Positions 1 through 11,282 of a stretch of DNA of 64,000 nucleotides are shown here, one piece after another. The DNA is from Kryptolebias marmoratus. Lineage: Eukaryota; Chordata; Actinopteri; Cyprinodontiformes; Rivulidae. A program made the position numbers and the translations under genes. Where the stretch lies: contig NC_051430.1 of assembly GCF_001649575.2 (NCBI RefSeq), positions 20,385,140-20,449,139 on the forward strand, read 5' to 3'. Below the pieces are notes generated by a model. It had not been told where the DNA came from and did no database searches. It saw only the letters and a list, made by a program, of their open reading frames with translations. The stretch's first letter is position 1; each line of letters starts with the position of its first letter.

Positions 1-38
1 AACCGCATGCGAGAAGAAAAAAGGAACAGAGCCTCGGA

Positions 39-56
39 TGACGTCAGGCTATATAG
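39..56 (+). promoter_or_regulatory. CRE next to a TATA-like box
   Basis: A perfect 8-bp CRE palindrome (TGACGTCA, 39-46) is followed after three bases by a TATATAG box at 50-56. This spacing is seen in some cAMP-responsive promoters. The site lies upstream of, or inside an intron of, the serine-protease-like gene, whose 5' part is outside the window. That it works as a promoter is inference only. Confidence 0.3.
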
Positions 57-115
57 CCTCTGATTGATCATCCGATGTGTCACAAGTGTGACTCTGTTGA
101 TACTATTACTCGAAC

Positions 116-127
116 TGCGCATGCGCG
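116..127 (+). promoter_or_regulatory. NRF1-type palindromic site
   Basis: TGCGCATGCGCG is a full match to the palindromic NRF1 consensus, which is typical of CpG promoters of housekeeping genes. It lies about 60 bp downstream of the CRE/TATA pair and just before the first recognisable S1-domain coding segment. Confidence 0.35.
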
Positions 128-152
128 AAGGGAACATTCAGTGCTTTCAGCA

Positions 153-166
153 CCGCCCTCTGGCGG
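153..166 (-). promoter_or_regulatory. Candidate CTCF core site
   Basis: Read on the - strand the bases are CCGCCAGAGGGCGG, a close match to the vertebrate CTCF core (CC-A/G-S-Y-AG-R-K-GGC-R-S). It sits at the start of, or within, the putative S1-domain exon, beyond the 3' end of NAA35, where a domain boundary would be reasonable. Based on motif only. Confidence 0.35.
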
Positions 167-170
167 TCAG

Positions 171-779
171 TAGGGATGAAATAGAACTGAAAAAGGAAGT
201 GCCTACAAAACTTCCCACTATCAGTCTTCCTACCGGAGGAAGCTGCACAAAGCTGAATAACGAACAGATAGTAAGGATTGGAGGCATGGGACCAGCTGAA
301 TTAGGTGTGAATGCTGAAAATAACCAGAAATTAAAAAAAAAAAAAAGAAAAAGTACTTTTTGAAAGCGTTTGCTGAATTTCTGACTTTTTAAACCCCCAG
401 GATCATCAAAGCTTAGCAAAGAAGTGAGATGTGCGGTCACAGAAATTTCTGAGTGTGGCGAGAATGATAAACCAGGAGAGAAGTACCACAGCGATGAAAC
501 TAGCACCATGTGTGCCTCGAAAAGTGGAGTGGCCTCCTGCTTTGTAAGCAAACTGCTATCTTTCTATACGTCTCATCTGTTTTTTGTCCAACATGTAAAG
601 CAATGACACCTATGCTCTGTGTGCTTCAGAGTGATGCAGGCTCAGCAGTGGAGTTCAATCATGACTTATATGGAATAATTGTCAGTGAACCCGTGGACAA
701 ATGTGCAAACCCCATCGTGATGCTGAGTATCTGTGGCTACCAGGACTGGATTTCTAAAACCATGCAGAAGAACCAATAA
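171..779 (+). CDS. Trypsin-fold (S1) serine protease homologue, 3' exons, catalytic Ser replaced
   Basis: Three joined segments read as the C-terminal half of a chymotrypsin-like domain. Segment one starts near 171 (uncertain) and ends at 304 before GTGTGA. Segment two is 401-543 and segment three 630-779 (TAA stop). Phases join exactly (1/2, then 0/0) with no internal stop. Recognisable features are RDEIEL (the NDIxLL region holding catalytic Asp), IGGMG where family members have xxGWG, the MCASKSG region, a C-terminal YQDWISKTM helix like the WIxKTM end of granzymes, and conserved Cys. The active-site GDSGGP reads SDAGSA: Gly is Ser and the nucleophile Ser is Ala, so peptidase activity is not expected. 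This resembles haematopoietic granzyme-like proteases or haptoglobin-like pseudoproteases. The 5' exons (signal peptide, His57) are outside the window or unrecognised, so gene versus pseudogene is open. In human, GOLM1 occupies this side of NAA35. Confidence 0.6.
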
Positions 780-1182
780 GAAAACCACAGAGGTCAAAAT
801 TCATAAATATAAGCCCCCTACTAATTTCTCTTATGCCTGTTTTCTTATTTTGGTCCAACTATCTACTTAACAATCACTCCCCCCCTCCTGAAATAAAACA
901 AGTATACAGCTGACCAGAGTTCATGTTATCGAGTGTATTTGAATAACTGAGAAACCACTTTCAAATTCAGGTTGTACTTTAACCTTTGTCAGGCACAAAT
1001 TACACCACGATGTCCAGCATCACATCACAGAACAAATACCACAATTTAAATTTAAGAACGGAGGCAGAGGAAGACATGCAGAGGAAAATAAAGCAGGATG
1101 CTTTTGCATAAGACTAATACTGTTAAACACAAGGCACCAGGTAACCCTAAAAGAAAAACTCAAGCACTGTTCATACGCGTTT
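780..1182 (+). other. 3'UTR of the S1-like gene and intergenic spacer
   Basis: After the TAA at 777-779, an AATAAA poly(A) signal is at 892-897, so the mRNA probably ends near 915 with a 3'UTR of about 135 bases. From there to the hAT element I see only AT-rich spacer. Finding a normal poly(A) signal 112 bases after the stop supports a transcribed gene. Confidence 0.45.
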
Positions 1183-1190
1183 CTTTAGAT

Positions 1191-1404
1191 CAGGGGTAGT
1201 CAATCCTGGTCCTCGAGGGCCACTATCCTGCATGTTTGACTTGTTTCTCTGCTCCAACACACCTGATTTGAATCAATGGGTGATTAACAGGCTTCTGCAG
1301 AACATGAAGAGGTGATTAAACCACTGAATCAGGTGTGTTGGAGCAGGGAAACAAGGAAAACATGCAGGATAGTGGCCCTCGAGGACCAGGGTTTCCTACC
1401 CCTG
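1191..1404. mobile_element. hAT-type MITE with long inverted repeats
   Basis: A 214-bp near-perfect palindrome. It begins CAGGGGTAG and ends CTACCCCTG, and its arms share the phrase beginning CCTGGTCCTCGAGG and the CATGCAGGATAGTGGCC stretch. It is flanked by identical 8-bp direct repeats, CTTTAGAT, at 1183-1190 and 1405-1412. An 8-bp target duplication with CAG...CTG ends is diagnostic of the hAT superfamily. It has no coding capacity, so it was mobilised in trans. Related copies lie near 12.85 kb and 43.97 kb. Confidence 0.85.
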
Positions 1405-1412
1405 CTTTAGAT

Positions 1413-2076
1413 TAATGCAGAAGTTAGTTTTCTCCCAGCAAGTCTTAAAAGTCTCCTTTGTCCTCTTATTGAGCAAACCTAATACCTAACAGTCAGGAAA
1501 ACATGACTAATTTTAACAATAACTTTTAGTTTCTCACTCATTAAAAAATGTGTCATGTTTTACACCAAGAAAATGCAACTACTAATTTTAGGTTAAAAAA
1601 AAAAAGTCACGAACACTCAGAGGTCTTTCTTGATACCTTGTTCTGTCAGTGTCTAAAATACACTTCAATCTAGTATTTTAAAGTCCAAAAACCTCACTGA
1701 GGTCCGTGTCAGACTCAGCAGTGGCGTTAAAATAAAAACAGACAGAAAGAAAGGTTTCATATGATTTAATGATGCGCACCCGTCGTCAAAACACTCGTTA
1801 CAGGACTGTTCTGAGGGCAGTTTCCATCCGACAAACTGTAAGAATCACACACCCACGTAAACACACGCATTCAAACTTCCACCAATGCGTGTGTGGATAT
1901 TGTTTCGTATTCAGGTCCAGCTGAGTTTCCTGGTCTGGTTCCATGTGGACAATAAACACAAGTGTCAGATGCTCCTTTAAAGGACGTTAAAAGGTTGTTC
2001 GGATGTGGACAGGGTCAGAACCTCTGCACACTGTATTCACGTGAGGGAGACAGCCACCCGGAGGAGAAGGGAAGAT
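1413..2076 (-). other. NAA35: NAA35 3'UTR and spacer
   Basis: This region lies between the hAT element and the NAA35 stop codon. On the - strand an ATTAAA poly(A) signal variant is at 1765-1770, so a 3'UTR of roughly 330 bases ending near 1745 is plausible. No other coding segment is seen here. Confidence 0.4.
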
Positions 2077-5000
2077 TCAGATGATCTTCACAATAGGGAA
2101 ATACTTGTGAGCTGAGAAGTCAAACTCGGGCAGCACCTGAGAATGCAGGAAAATAAACTCAATTTCTCTCCAACGAAGTGCTAATAACTTAAAACTGCCA
2201 GGCAATTAATCATCACCGCATCCGAATACGTTCACATTATGTGTAACCACTGAAGCTAAAAGAAGTGGCACTAATGCAGGTAATGTGTGTGTGATGTGTG
2301 TGTGTGTCGCGTCACCTTGGTTTCCTTCTTGTGACCTCCAGCCAGGAGCTTCATAACTACAATGTTGGGTTTGGCCACCTTCAATATGCGGTTCACCTGT
2401 AATTAATAATCAGTACTTTGTTACTGATTGTCAAGAGCCAGAAAAAAAGATGCAGCAGAAGAAAAAAAAATATATTGTGGAATTCTACATTATTATAGCT
2501 GCATGGGTTAAAACAACAAAGGGTTTAGAAAAACTTAGAAATTATTTATGGATCTATAATTAATTATTTAGCTGTATTTTTAATTCATCAGATGCTTATC
2601 AATGTCCTTTTCCATCTTTAAAGAGTTGTCTTAAATTGGGCATTACATGACTACTTTATACTTTTGTGCTTTAACTATTTCAACAAAACGATTTCAAACA
2701 AGAAAATAATACAAAAAAACTAAAGTCCTGGACATCAAAATGTTGCCCTGTAAGAGAAATAAATCATTTTAGTGACAGTTTCCCTTCCTGACCTCAGTGT
2801 CGGGGCTGGGCATATTTTCTAGGATGAGCTTAGCCTGCTGAAAGTGTTTGCTAGCTGCCAGGTAGAGATCTGCAGAGCCGGGTGGAGGGTTGTACTTCTT
2901 CAGATCCGACATCTCCTGAAACAGGGAAGAGGAGCAGCGATCAGAGCAGAACGTTAACAAAATGTGAGGAGGAGAAACAACGGGAAACGGAGCGGGTCTA
3001 CCGGAAGCAAACGGTACCTTGAACTGGATGTAGTGCACAGGCGGCGGCGTGACGACGCTGTTGAAGGGGGCGAAGCGATGCTCGTAGCGAACCTGCTCAC
3101 TGTCGAGCTCAAACTGAGGCTTCTGCACCTTCCCGTCCATATCCAGAGCCACCATGGTCTGACATCAGAGGAGGAGGAATTATTTCTGAGTGTACTTAAA
3201 AAACGGGGTAACAAGGGGTCGTTAATGGGCGCCTACCTTGTACATGCCAGCGCACATGTTCTGGTACGCTTGACTCATTGTGATCTCCTTGTTGAGAGGG
3301 CGAACTGAAAAATAACCTCAAACCGTCAGTATCAGTATCTGCTCAGAGGCCGAAGGCAGAAATAAAGCTCTCACTTCCACGCTGAGATCTAACGCACCTT
3401 TCTTCTTCTTCTTGGTCTTTTTGCTGCTACGTCCTTTCAGCTGCTCCTCCAAAATGCGCTCCTCTGCCATCTGGGAGGAGTCGGCTCTGCTTAGAGTTGA
3501 CATCAGCCATGCATAAAGAAACTCAGACAGGTACCTGAAACAAACAAAAGGGAGGCAGATTTAACACCACCTTTGTTCGACGCTCCCAGATAAAACCGGT
3601 AAAATAAACAAACAAAAAGTCTTTTTACCAGTAGATGTAATAGTATTCATGCATGCTGTACAGCTCCAGTTCAAAACCGCTCAAAAGATACTGAATCATG
3701 ATCCTCAGGTTATGGTAGAGGATCCAAGTGCCGAGGCAGGCTAGATGCTGTCGCTGAGGCTCAAGTTTCATCAGTAAGCTGTGCAGCGCTGCATCCACCT
3801 TCTCAGCCTGCAGATAACACAACAAATAAAACATAAAAAGACAAATAACTAACTCATTACTGTTGTAAGTATGGGTGAAGGTACAATGAATTTATAATCA
3901 TTCAACAAAAACTCTGGAATCTGGTCTTCACTAACTTGTGAATCGGTGGTTTTACGTTTAACCACAAAGCTGAAGCTCACCTCGTCCTGCAGCGTGGCGA
4001 ACTCCTCAAGAATGTGTCCCAGTTTGTCTCTCTGCCGAGCTCGGTTGTGTCCGTGGATCTGGATGAGGTTGCAGAAAGGCTGCACGCACATCGATAAACA
4101 ACAAGCAGAGCTGGAAACGTTAGGTAATGCAATCACATCTCACCACGTGCGGCTTTCACTAACTTCTCTGTGAGCAAAACAACATCTGACAATTTGCCCT
4201 GAAGTTACAGGAATCCCTAAAAAGCTGCAGACAAAACAACAGGTCCAAAACGCTCAAAATCTGCACATGTTGAAGAGTAAAGGTAACACACCCTGGAGCA
4301 GTGAGTAACAAAGGAGTCGATGTAGTCCTTGGCCTGGTGGTTGTTGAACAGACAACACCTGGACACAAAAACACACAAGATGCTCAAGTATAACAGGTAA
4401 CGCTTCGTTGCTAACAGCTAACAGAGTGGGCAGCATTTCAGATGATTTCAGGCTGACAGTAAAATCACAAAAAGAGGCCCAGATTCAGCTGAGTCCAATG
4501 GACTGAGGGTGTAAGTGTTTCTGATGGCTTAGAAGTTCTAATTAGAGCATTAAAATAATTCTCTCAAAGGTTAAAACTAAGCAAAGCAGGTGAAACAGTC
4601 TCAGTCAAAATTAGGAAACTGAAAAAAGGACAAAAAATAAAGAATAGCTGATTTCAAGATCCCAGATTAATCAATAAATTAACTGTAAACTTACTTGTAG
4701 GAGAGGACAGGTGGGCTAACAAAGTATCTTAGTGCGTCTTTAATCATATCCTGCATCAGGTGGGTGCCAAACACTTTCTTATTATCTATCAGGAACGTTG
4801 TCTGGATTTACAGAAAACAAATACAGTTTAGTTTATCGACAGCATGAAACTCGGCCACCAACGAACAGTTTCAGTGTTTGAGTTGGATAAATATTAACAA
4901 TTCTTCAGAGGTATGAAAGCCACGCACCTGGAGAAGCGACCTGGAGAGCACACAGGGCGACTGCTCGCTGAACTCACAGAAGAAATCCTGACGGAACGAC

Positions 5001-8000
5001 AAAATTCAGGTCTGAATCAGAGAGCCTTCATCATCACACAACTTTTACATACAGCATGGAGTAATATAGAAACTAAAAGCTATGTTTATGCCCGTAAGAA
5101 AGATTTTAAAATATTTTCCACCTACTTGATTTCAACAAACACAATTACACACAGATTAAAAACATAGTTAACTTCTTTAATCACAGCTCAAACACAGTGA
5201 TGTTTACCAGTATGCCGTGCAGGTTTGTGGTGTTGATGACGTCACACACTGTTTTGATTCGTTCTATGAGCTTGCTGAAGTAAGCCACCATGTCTTCCCG
5301 TTTAATTATCTTGGCATAGCGGGGAAACGTAGGCGGCAGGAGTCTCTGGTTAACGAGAGGCTCAAAGCCCATCATGATGGGGTGGTCTGGAAGATTCACA
5401 AGACAACACAAAACCAAAAACTCATGTCATATTTAAATTAAACCTAGCAAAAAAAAAAGGAACAAGGTAGAAATAACCTTGACAAAACAGGATGAGTGCA
5501 GCACAAAACCATCTATAATGTGTATCCAGTTTCAGGCATGTGTCAGACTTACATTGAATGGTTTTAGAAAACTATTCTATAAACAAAAGTTGCAGCTGCA
5601 GTCCTAAAGATAGCAGCTCGTAATCCAACCTCCAAAATATGAGCTTGACCTGATGGTTTACAAGTGTGTGCGTGTGTATGTGTGTGTGTGTGTGTGTGCG
5701 TTTTACCTCCTTTAGTGGTGTCATTTTGTGACTGGATGCCATACTGGATACTGGAATGAATGGGCGACAACAGATCTGCCGCCTGAACCACAAGCTTCTG
5801 GGCCTCACTGACTGCACTGGTCTGATAAAAACACAAACACAAGCACCGGAACATGAAACACCGTCTTCCACGTCGGTAAGATGTATATACACGCAGTGCT
5901 GCGCAGTACATTGTTTCATATTCTGATACCAAAAAGCCAGAATTATTATCTTTTAAAGTTGTCTTGCTCAGCAGTAAAAGCACCAATCTGACCTGTGAAT
6001 AATTATGTCATAAAAAAACCTCCTAGACTCAAGTGAGTCACCAGTGTTGTTTCAACACCAAAGATCCAACCTATAATACAATCTTTAGGCTCTTTATTAC
6101 CAGCAGCCTATCACAGAGACACAATTTGTTCCCTTTCTTTAGGCGAATCTATGAAAAATACAGAAGACAACACAGTTTGACACATAAAATAATATTTTAG
6201 CACCAACATGGCAATGCCAAAGAGCTCGTAGCTGAAAACTTCACACACAGAAGATGATCAACTAAAGGATGATGCATCTCTCGTGTGCTTTAAATACTTT
6301 TTTTGGGTTCGAGACTTTTTCCTTAGTCCAACATTTTGATTTTTAAAACACATACTACAGAATATGTTGAATGGTAAGGTGCAAGGTCTGAAAGGCCAAA
6401 GAAAAACTTTGAAAGACCTTCAGAAAGTCTGGAGTACTACATTCCAGGTAGTTATGTTTCTACAGAGAGCTGCCACTAACCTCAGCGCTGCCTGATCTGT
6501 TTTACCTCTTTCTTTGTGAAGGCGATCAGAGCCGTCAGTAGAAGGCGAGTAAACTTGATTCTGTTGAAAAGTGCCAGGCACTGCTGGTGCTGGACCAAAA
6601 AACAAAAAAAAGACATAAAACAACATTGTAAACATCATTAAGAAATAGCTGTTTCTGAACTGGTCTTTAAAGCTTTACAAGAAAGAAGAAACTATAAAAA
6701 AAAAGACTTAAAAATTCTGTTTTGACAACAACAAAAGGTGTTTTTGCTGGAGTCTGATTTTAGCATGTAGACTTTGACCATTTTAAGATGATCTGAACGG
6801 TTTGTGCCCTAAAGCTGCAGCTCACGCTGACAAGTTTTCAAACTTACTTCGAGCTCGACGTCCGGGTTTCGCTGCTCCCCCTGTCGGCTGCGTGTGCTCT
6901 GAGGGAGAACAAAATGAACAAGCTTCACTTTCATCGTCTGCGTTTTACTGAAACGGTAATTATAGAGAGCACGTACCTTAACTTTCCTCTGTAATTCATC
7001 CTCCACATCTTTCAGCATACCTGATGAGATGCGAAAAAAGATGAGAATGGACTTTGTTATTTGTCTGAAACAACTGTTTGAATCAGCATATTATACTCTA
7101 CTTGTCTGCAGTGTGTATGCTGTAATTATACTGACCTGTCACACGCAAGTCTGTGACATTATTAGCCATCTTGAAACCATAAGTCATGGCCTGGAAATCC
7201 TCCTGTATGAAAAATAAAAGGTTAAATTATCATTAAAACACTAAGATCAAAATGTTATCTCTTTAAAAAATAGGTCACTCTGACATACTTGAATATTAAA
7301 TTATTTGTTTAGCTAATAAAATTATGTATTTGAATCTTCAAAGAATCATTTTTTTTAATGTTGGATCATTATGGGATTATTTTTCTAAGAAATAACACCC
7401 CGAACATATCCACACAGTGTCACACATTCACACCTGGGAGCTGCCAAGTAGAGCCGCGGCCGGGCCCGCCTGTCAATGAGCAGCTCCGCTGTTAACAGGT
7501 GAGCCAAAAGACAGCTTTAAGTTCACTCCAGCCAGCTTTTTATTCTGCTCACCCGGGCTTTATCCGAGCAGCCTCCACTCTAACTTCTCCGACCTGGAGT
7601 CTCGCATTTAGCGGCACAGCGTGTGCAGAAACCGGCTCACCTCTTCAAACACAGCCGCCTTGTTGACTTTCTCCCGAGCGATGTCGCACACCTTCAGTAA
7701 GCCCAGGGCAAAAGCTTTAAGGGACGGCTCCTCAATCAGGTCAGGGTTGTGGACATACAGGCAGGTGAACACCGTCTGAGCCAAAGAGTGACCCTCCAGC
7801 CACGTTATCTAAATATACACATATAAAAGCACAAACAAACAACAGCATCGTGGCTTACTATAGATTTGATAACACAATATTCCAAATAACTAATTATTTC
7901 TAACATCTAAAGATAAAAAAGCTTAATATATTTAAAAAAAACCACCTATGAGACACATAAAAACAGCCAAAATTCATTATGAATCTCTCAGTGTGAGGTG

Positions 8001-8962
8001 ATTCTGCTAATACAGTCTATATTATATACATCTAAGTGGCCCTTTAGAAAATCTTTGAACAGCAGCAGTTACCTAACCAGTGGTTTAGAGGCCCAAAAAT
8101 GACAGCAACTTAAAAATAGGCAATTTGATTCAAGAAAAAAATAAATAAACCAAACTCACCAAACAGCAGAAACACGTGTCAATGATCCCAATGAGCTCAG
8201 GAAGACTAAGGTCTTTCACCTTTATAGCACCTTCCTACAGGTAATATAAGAGAGTAATATTAGTCACTTAAAAGTTGTTGGTTCATTGTGTTTCTTTATA
8301 TTGAAGACAAATAAGTATAGATTAGGTGATGCGTAAAAGGATGACTCAAGATCCAGAAAATCTGGCTTTGTGTTTTAACCCCCTTTACCTTAATTGCTTG
8401 TTCAAAATTGAGCACTTTCCTGTTGACCTGGTTTCCAATCATCCCGGCATCCATCTTTGGATCCATCATCTCTATAGCTGACATGGCTTCGAACAGGCCG
8501 AACCTGCAAAAAGCAACAAAACGCTTGCTCGGATCAACTCTCAAGTATAAGCAATGAGGATGTTTGCGGCAAATAAAAATTAAAATTGACAAAAATTGTG
8601 GGGAAAAAAAATAAATAAATAAAATCAGTATTTCTGCGATTTTAAAGTAGCTACAGCTTATTGTCTAAAGGTGGTCCCATTTATGTAGCCTTAGAGAGCC
8701 TTTGGTCATTACTCACAGTTTATCATGAAGCAGTTCTCCGAGGTTCAACTCTGTGTGAAGAAAACAGCAAGGATGAGAACAGAAGGAAGGCACAAAGCCT
8801 GTTTTCTTTATTTTCCTTTTTTTGTTGTTTTGTTTTTTTACCTTTGCAGGCTCCTTTAAATTCATGAGTAATATCAACCCAGTTGGCATTGTTCTTCATC
8901 TTTTCTGGGATGCCCAGCACCCAGCCAGAATCATCATCCTCCACTGATGATTTCATCACCAT
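2077..8962 (-). CDS. NAA35: N-alpha-acetyltransferase 35, NatC auxiliary subunit
   Basis: NAA35 (Mak10) is the large scaffold subunit of NatC (with catalytic NAA30 and NAA38), which acetylates Met-Leu/Ile/Phe-type N termini at the ribosome. Coding exons in transcript order: 8962-8842, 8750-8717, 8503-8389, 8234-8160, 7808-7641, 7202-7136, 7020-6977, 6898-6848, 6589-6506, 5821-5707, 5386-5208, 4987-4928, 4801-4695, 4358-4292, 4079-3981, 3807-3629, 3534-3398, 3304-3237, 3158-3018, 2915-2793, 2396-2316, 2136-2077 (TGA at 2079-2077). They total 2175 nt, or 724 residues, against about 725 in human. All introns are GT-AG with consistent phase. Landmarks are MVMKSS at the start, the Mak10 signature [20 protein letters not shown] at residues 53-72, [20 protein letters not shown], a basic tract [12 protein letters not shown] at 556-567, and the C-terminal [13 protein letters not shown]. 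The start has good Kozak context (TCACCATGG), and an acceptor lies five bases upstream, so the 5'UTR is spliced. Family assignment is near certain; single exon edges could shift by a few bases. Confidence 0.97.
5664..5700 (+). repeat. (GT)n microsatellite in a NAA35 intron
   Basis: An imperfect GT run ends seven bases before the NAA35 exon at 5707-5821. On the coding strand this is a CA run just downstream of the GTAAAA donor at 5706-5701, a position where CA repeats can modulate splice-site use. Confidence 0.85.
6060..6310. repeat. Dispersed repeat A, copy 1 (partial)
   Basis: This intronic stretch shares runs with segments near 23.05-23.27 kb and 61.0-61.15 kb. Shared phrases include CCAGCAGCCTATCACA, the phrase around ATAATATTTTAGCACCAAC, and the AGATGATCAACT region. 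Three diverged copies of the same ordered phrases in one window indicate an interspersed element. I see no coding potential or ends that classify it. Confidence 0.6.
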
Positions 8963-8967
8963 GGTGA

Positions 8968-11282
8968 CTAAAAAAGAAAAGCCAAAGAAAATCAGGCATT
9001 AGATGTTACAGTGTGGAGCAGATTGTCTTATTTTGGTACTAATTTACCTTCAAAATGACTCTGATGAGTGTGAGTATAAATGTTAGGATGTTTGAATAAT
9101 TATACAATCCAGAGCTATAGCTCTGTAAAACGTAAATAACTGATGCAATTTATTAAACCTGTCTAATTGGTAAAATTGACCAGATTTAAGCCAGATTTTA
9201 AGGTTGATAAACAAGCACATTTTAAAAATATCTGCTCCTAATAAAATGAAAACAACAAGACAAGGTTTATGTTACAGTAAGCAGGAAAAGTTCAGAGCTC
9301 CAAAGTGGCATAAAAAAGTTACAATTCAAACATTTTTAGCTAAATTGTGTTATTGGGTTAGTTTTATAAACTCCTTTTTTCAAGTTAAGGCAAGCTGGGA
9401 AATCTGAGAGCTCAGAAAACATGTACCAATGACTCATCCTTCAATTAACTTGTTAACTTGTTAGGACTTGTGTTTGTTCATTATCAGAGTTTACAAAAGA
9501 CTTATAAATATTCCTAAGATCTAGACAAAACCATAATCTGCCAAGGCCAACTGTGGGCAGTGACTTAGGAAAATGAATGTGGCCACAAAGAAGAAAAATG
9601 AATGTTAATAAAATCTTTTTCAGGAAATTCAATCTGTAATTAATAAAGAGATGACAGTTAACATCAACATGATGTTTGAGGTGTAAAAGACAAAAAAGAA
9701 GAATACTACAAATGCCAATACACAATCTATTAAAAATACAATTTAAGTAGGACTGCTGGGAAGCCAAACCAAAACTCCCTGTTTGTCCACAAATGACCTT
9801 GAAGAGGAGTCAAAAGACTCTGGAGAGACAGTGAACTGTTCTGCTGCACAGTCAGTGACGTGAGAAAAAAATCCTGACCTTCACAGAAAAGTTGTCAAAA
9901 CAAAACTTTTCCAACATCCTGACCCCAAATGTCAGAGTCAAAAAGCTCACAAATGAGCGTCTAGAAAAGCCTGGTGCATTTAGGAAACGCATCCTGTGGA
10001 TTGATGAAGGTTAAAAAAAGGAAAACCTTTGGGTTGTAATGAGCGGAGGTTAAGCTTACAAGTAAAAAGGTCAGTATTTTATGGAAAACAAGATTTATTC
10101 TGTGATTTATATATACATTTTTATGCTTTGGTTTTGTGTTGCAACAGCTGAAACAAGGAACGTTTCAGTAATAGAGTTGCTTCTTTTGAAACAATAATTA
10201 TCCTCAGGATGTACAGATTTAAAGTTCTGACATTTCTCTTAAACCCCAAGGATCTAAATATTTTTCAGAATTTTTAAACGTGCAGACACAAACCAGCCCA
10301 AGATTGAACAAAAATCCTCCAATCAGTCGCTGAAAGGCAATTACAGTCGTGACAAGCTTTTACAAGTCGTGATACTTTGATAAAGAGGGGACAACTTAAA
10401 ACAGACAAGCAACTTTACTTCTGGCCCATTTCTTTAGTTGTCTCTGATGAAGTTAAGAGTAAATATTATACTGTATTGCACATAATGGGGTATATAAAAT
10501 ACTTTATGTAACAAAGTGTAATTGTATAGTAATATATTCCTCAGGGTCAATTTGACAGTGAAGGTATATGTCTGAGAAACATATCAGACTTTAATTCAAT
10601 GAGATTTGAAAATGTAGAGTATAATAATCTAGTGGCTCATCAGAAATAGTATTGTGTTTTGTTTGTTGACTTAAGAAGATTTGGTAATAGCCTAAAAGGG
10701 TGTAGACTGCCATCTAAAAAGTACCCTAAACACAACGGATGTGTCAATACTTTAAAAGGTAAGGATAGGTTTTGAAAGACTTTCTGTAACACAGATTTAT
10801 CAATTCTTAACTTAATAACACACTTACATTCACATAGAGTTTACAGCATGAAATACCTGCAATCTGTGGCCTAACCCTAACCCTAACTCTAAAACAATGA
10901 CATTTTAAAAACGACACTGATGCTGAGAACCAGAACCAGCATGTCAAACAAATATACCAAAGTAAACGCGCTCTTTTTCGCACTACAAACGCAGGTACAC
11001 AAATGCCCTTTTAATATTACATCCAAAACGTCAAACGATTGTTTATATATCATACACTGTTACAAGAAGTTAATAAACTTCTTGCTAGTATGCTCTCACA
11101 ATATCAAAATTAGTTAGCTAGAACACCGTGTGTGCAAACAAGCTAATGTTGCCGCAATGCGTGTTTATAGCGAACGAAAGCCAGAATAATTGTATTTTTA
11201 TTGTTATTTACATTTCATGTGATATAGAAAACGCGAACATTGTCGATCATAAATCACCGAATCGTTATAAATCAGCACATAC
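8968..11282 (-). other. NAA35: NAA35 5' intron (between non-coding exon 1 and the ATG exon)
   Basis: The ATG exon starts at an acceptor (TTTTTTAG on the - strand, at 8968-8975). The best upstream donor is AAG|GTATGTG at 11283/11282. The intron is AT-rich. It holds a decayed Tc1 element (about 9.78-10.43 kb) and a short telomere-like CCCTAA run at 10871-10892. No extra exon is supported. Confidence 0.5.
9781..10430 (+). mobile_element. Decayed Tc1/mariner element
   Basis: The + strand contains eroded Tc1 transposase phrases. CATCCTGTGGATTGATGAAG at 9991-10010 corresponds to the conserved WxDE segment of the DDE domain, followed by an FG-x-NE-like part near 10030-10045. Downstream, AGCTGAAACAAGGAACGTTTCAGTA and a CAAGTCGTGATACTTTGATAAAG-like phrase match the order seen in fish Tc1 elements. 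Frameshifts and stops break the frame, and no intact inverted repeats were found. It is a fossil within the NAA35 5' intron. Confidence 0.5.

Noticed and set aside
1..900. GOLM1 exons, expected by human synteny
   Set aside because: The coding segments read as a trypsin-fold domain, with Cys pattern and a C-terminal WISKTM helix, not as the coiled coil and acidic tail of GOLM1.
5564..5986. 140-residue open frame on the - strand with a His-Thr run
   Set aside because: It reads through the true NAA35 exon 5707-5821 into introns and the GT microsatellite; the real product is only the part inside that exon.
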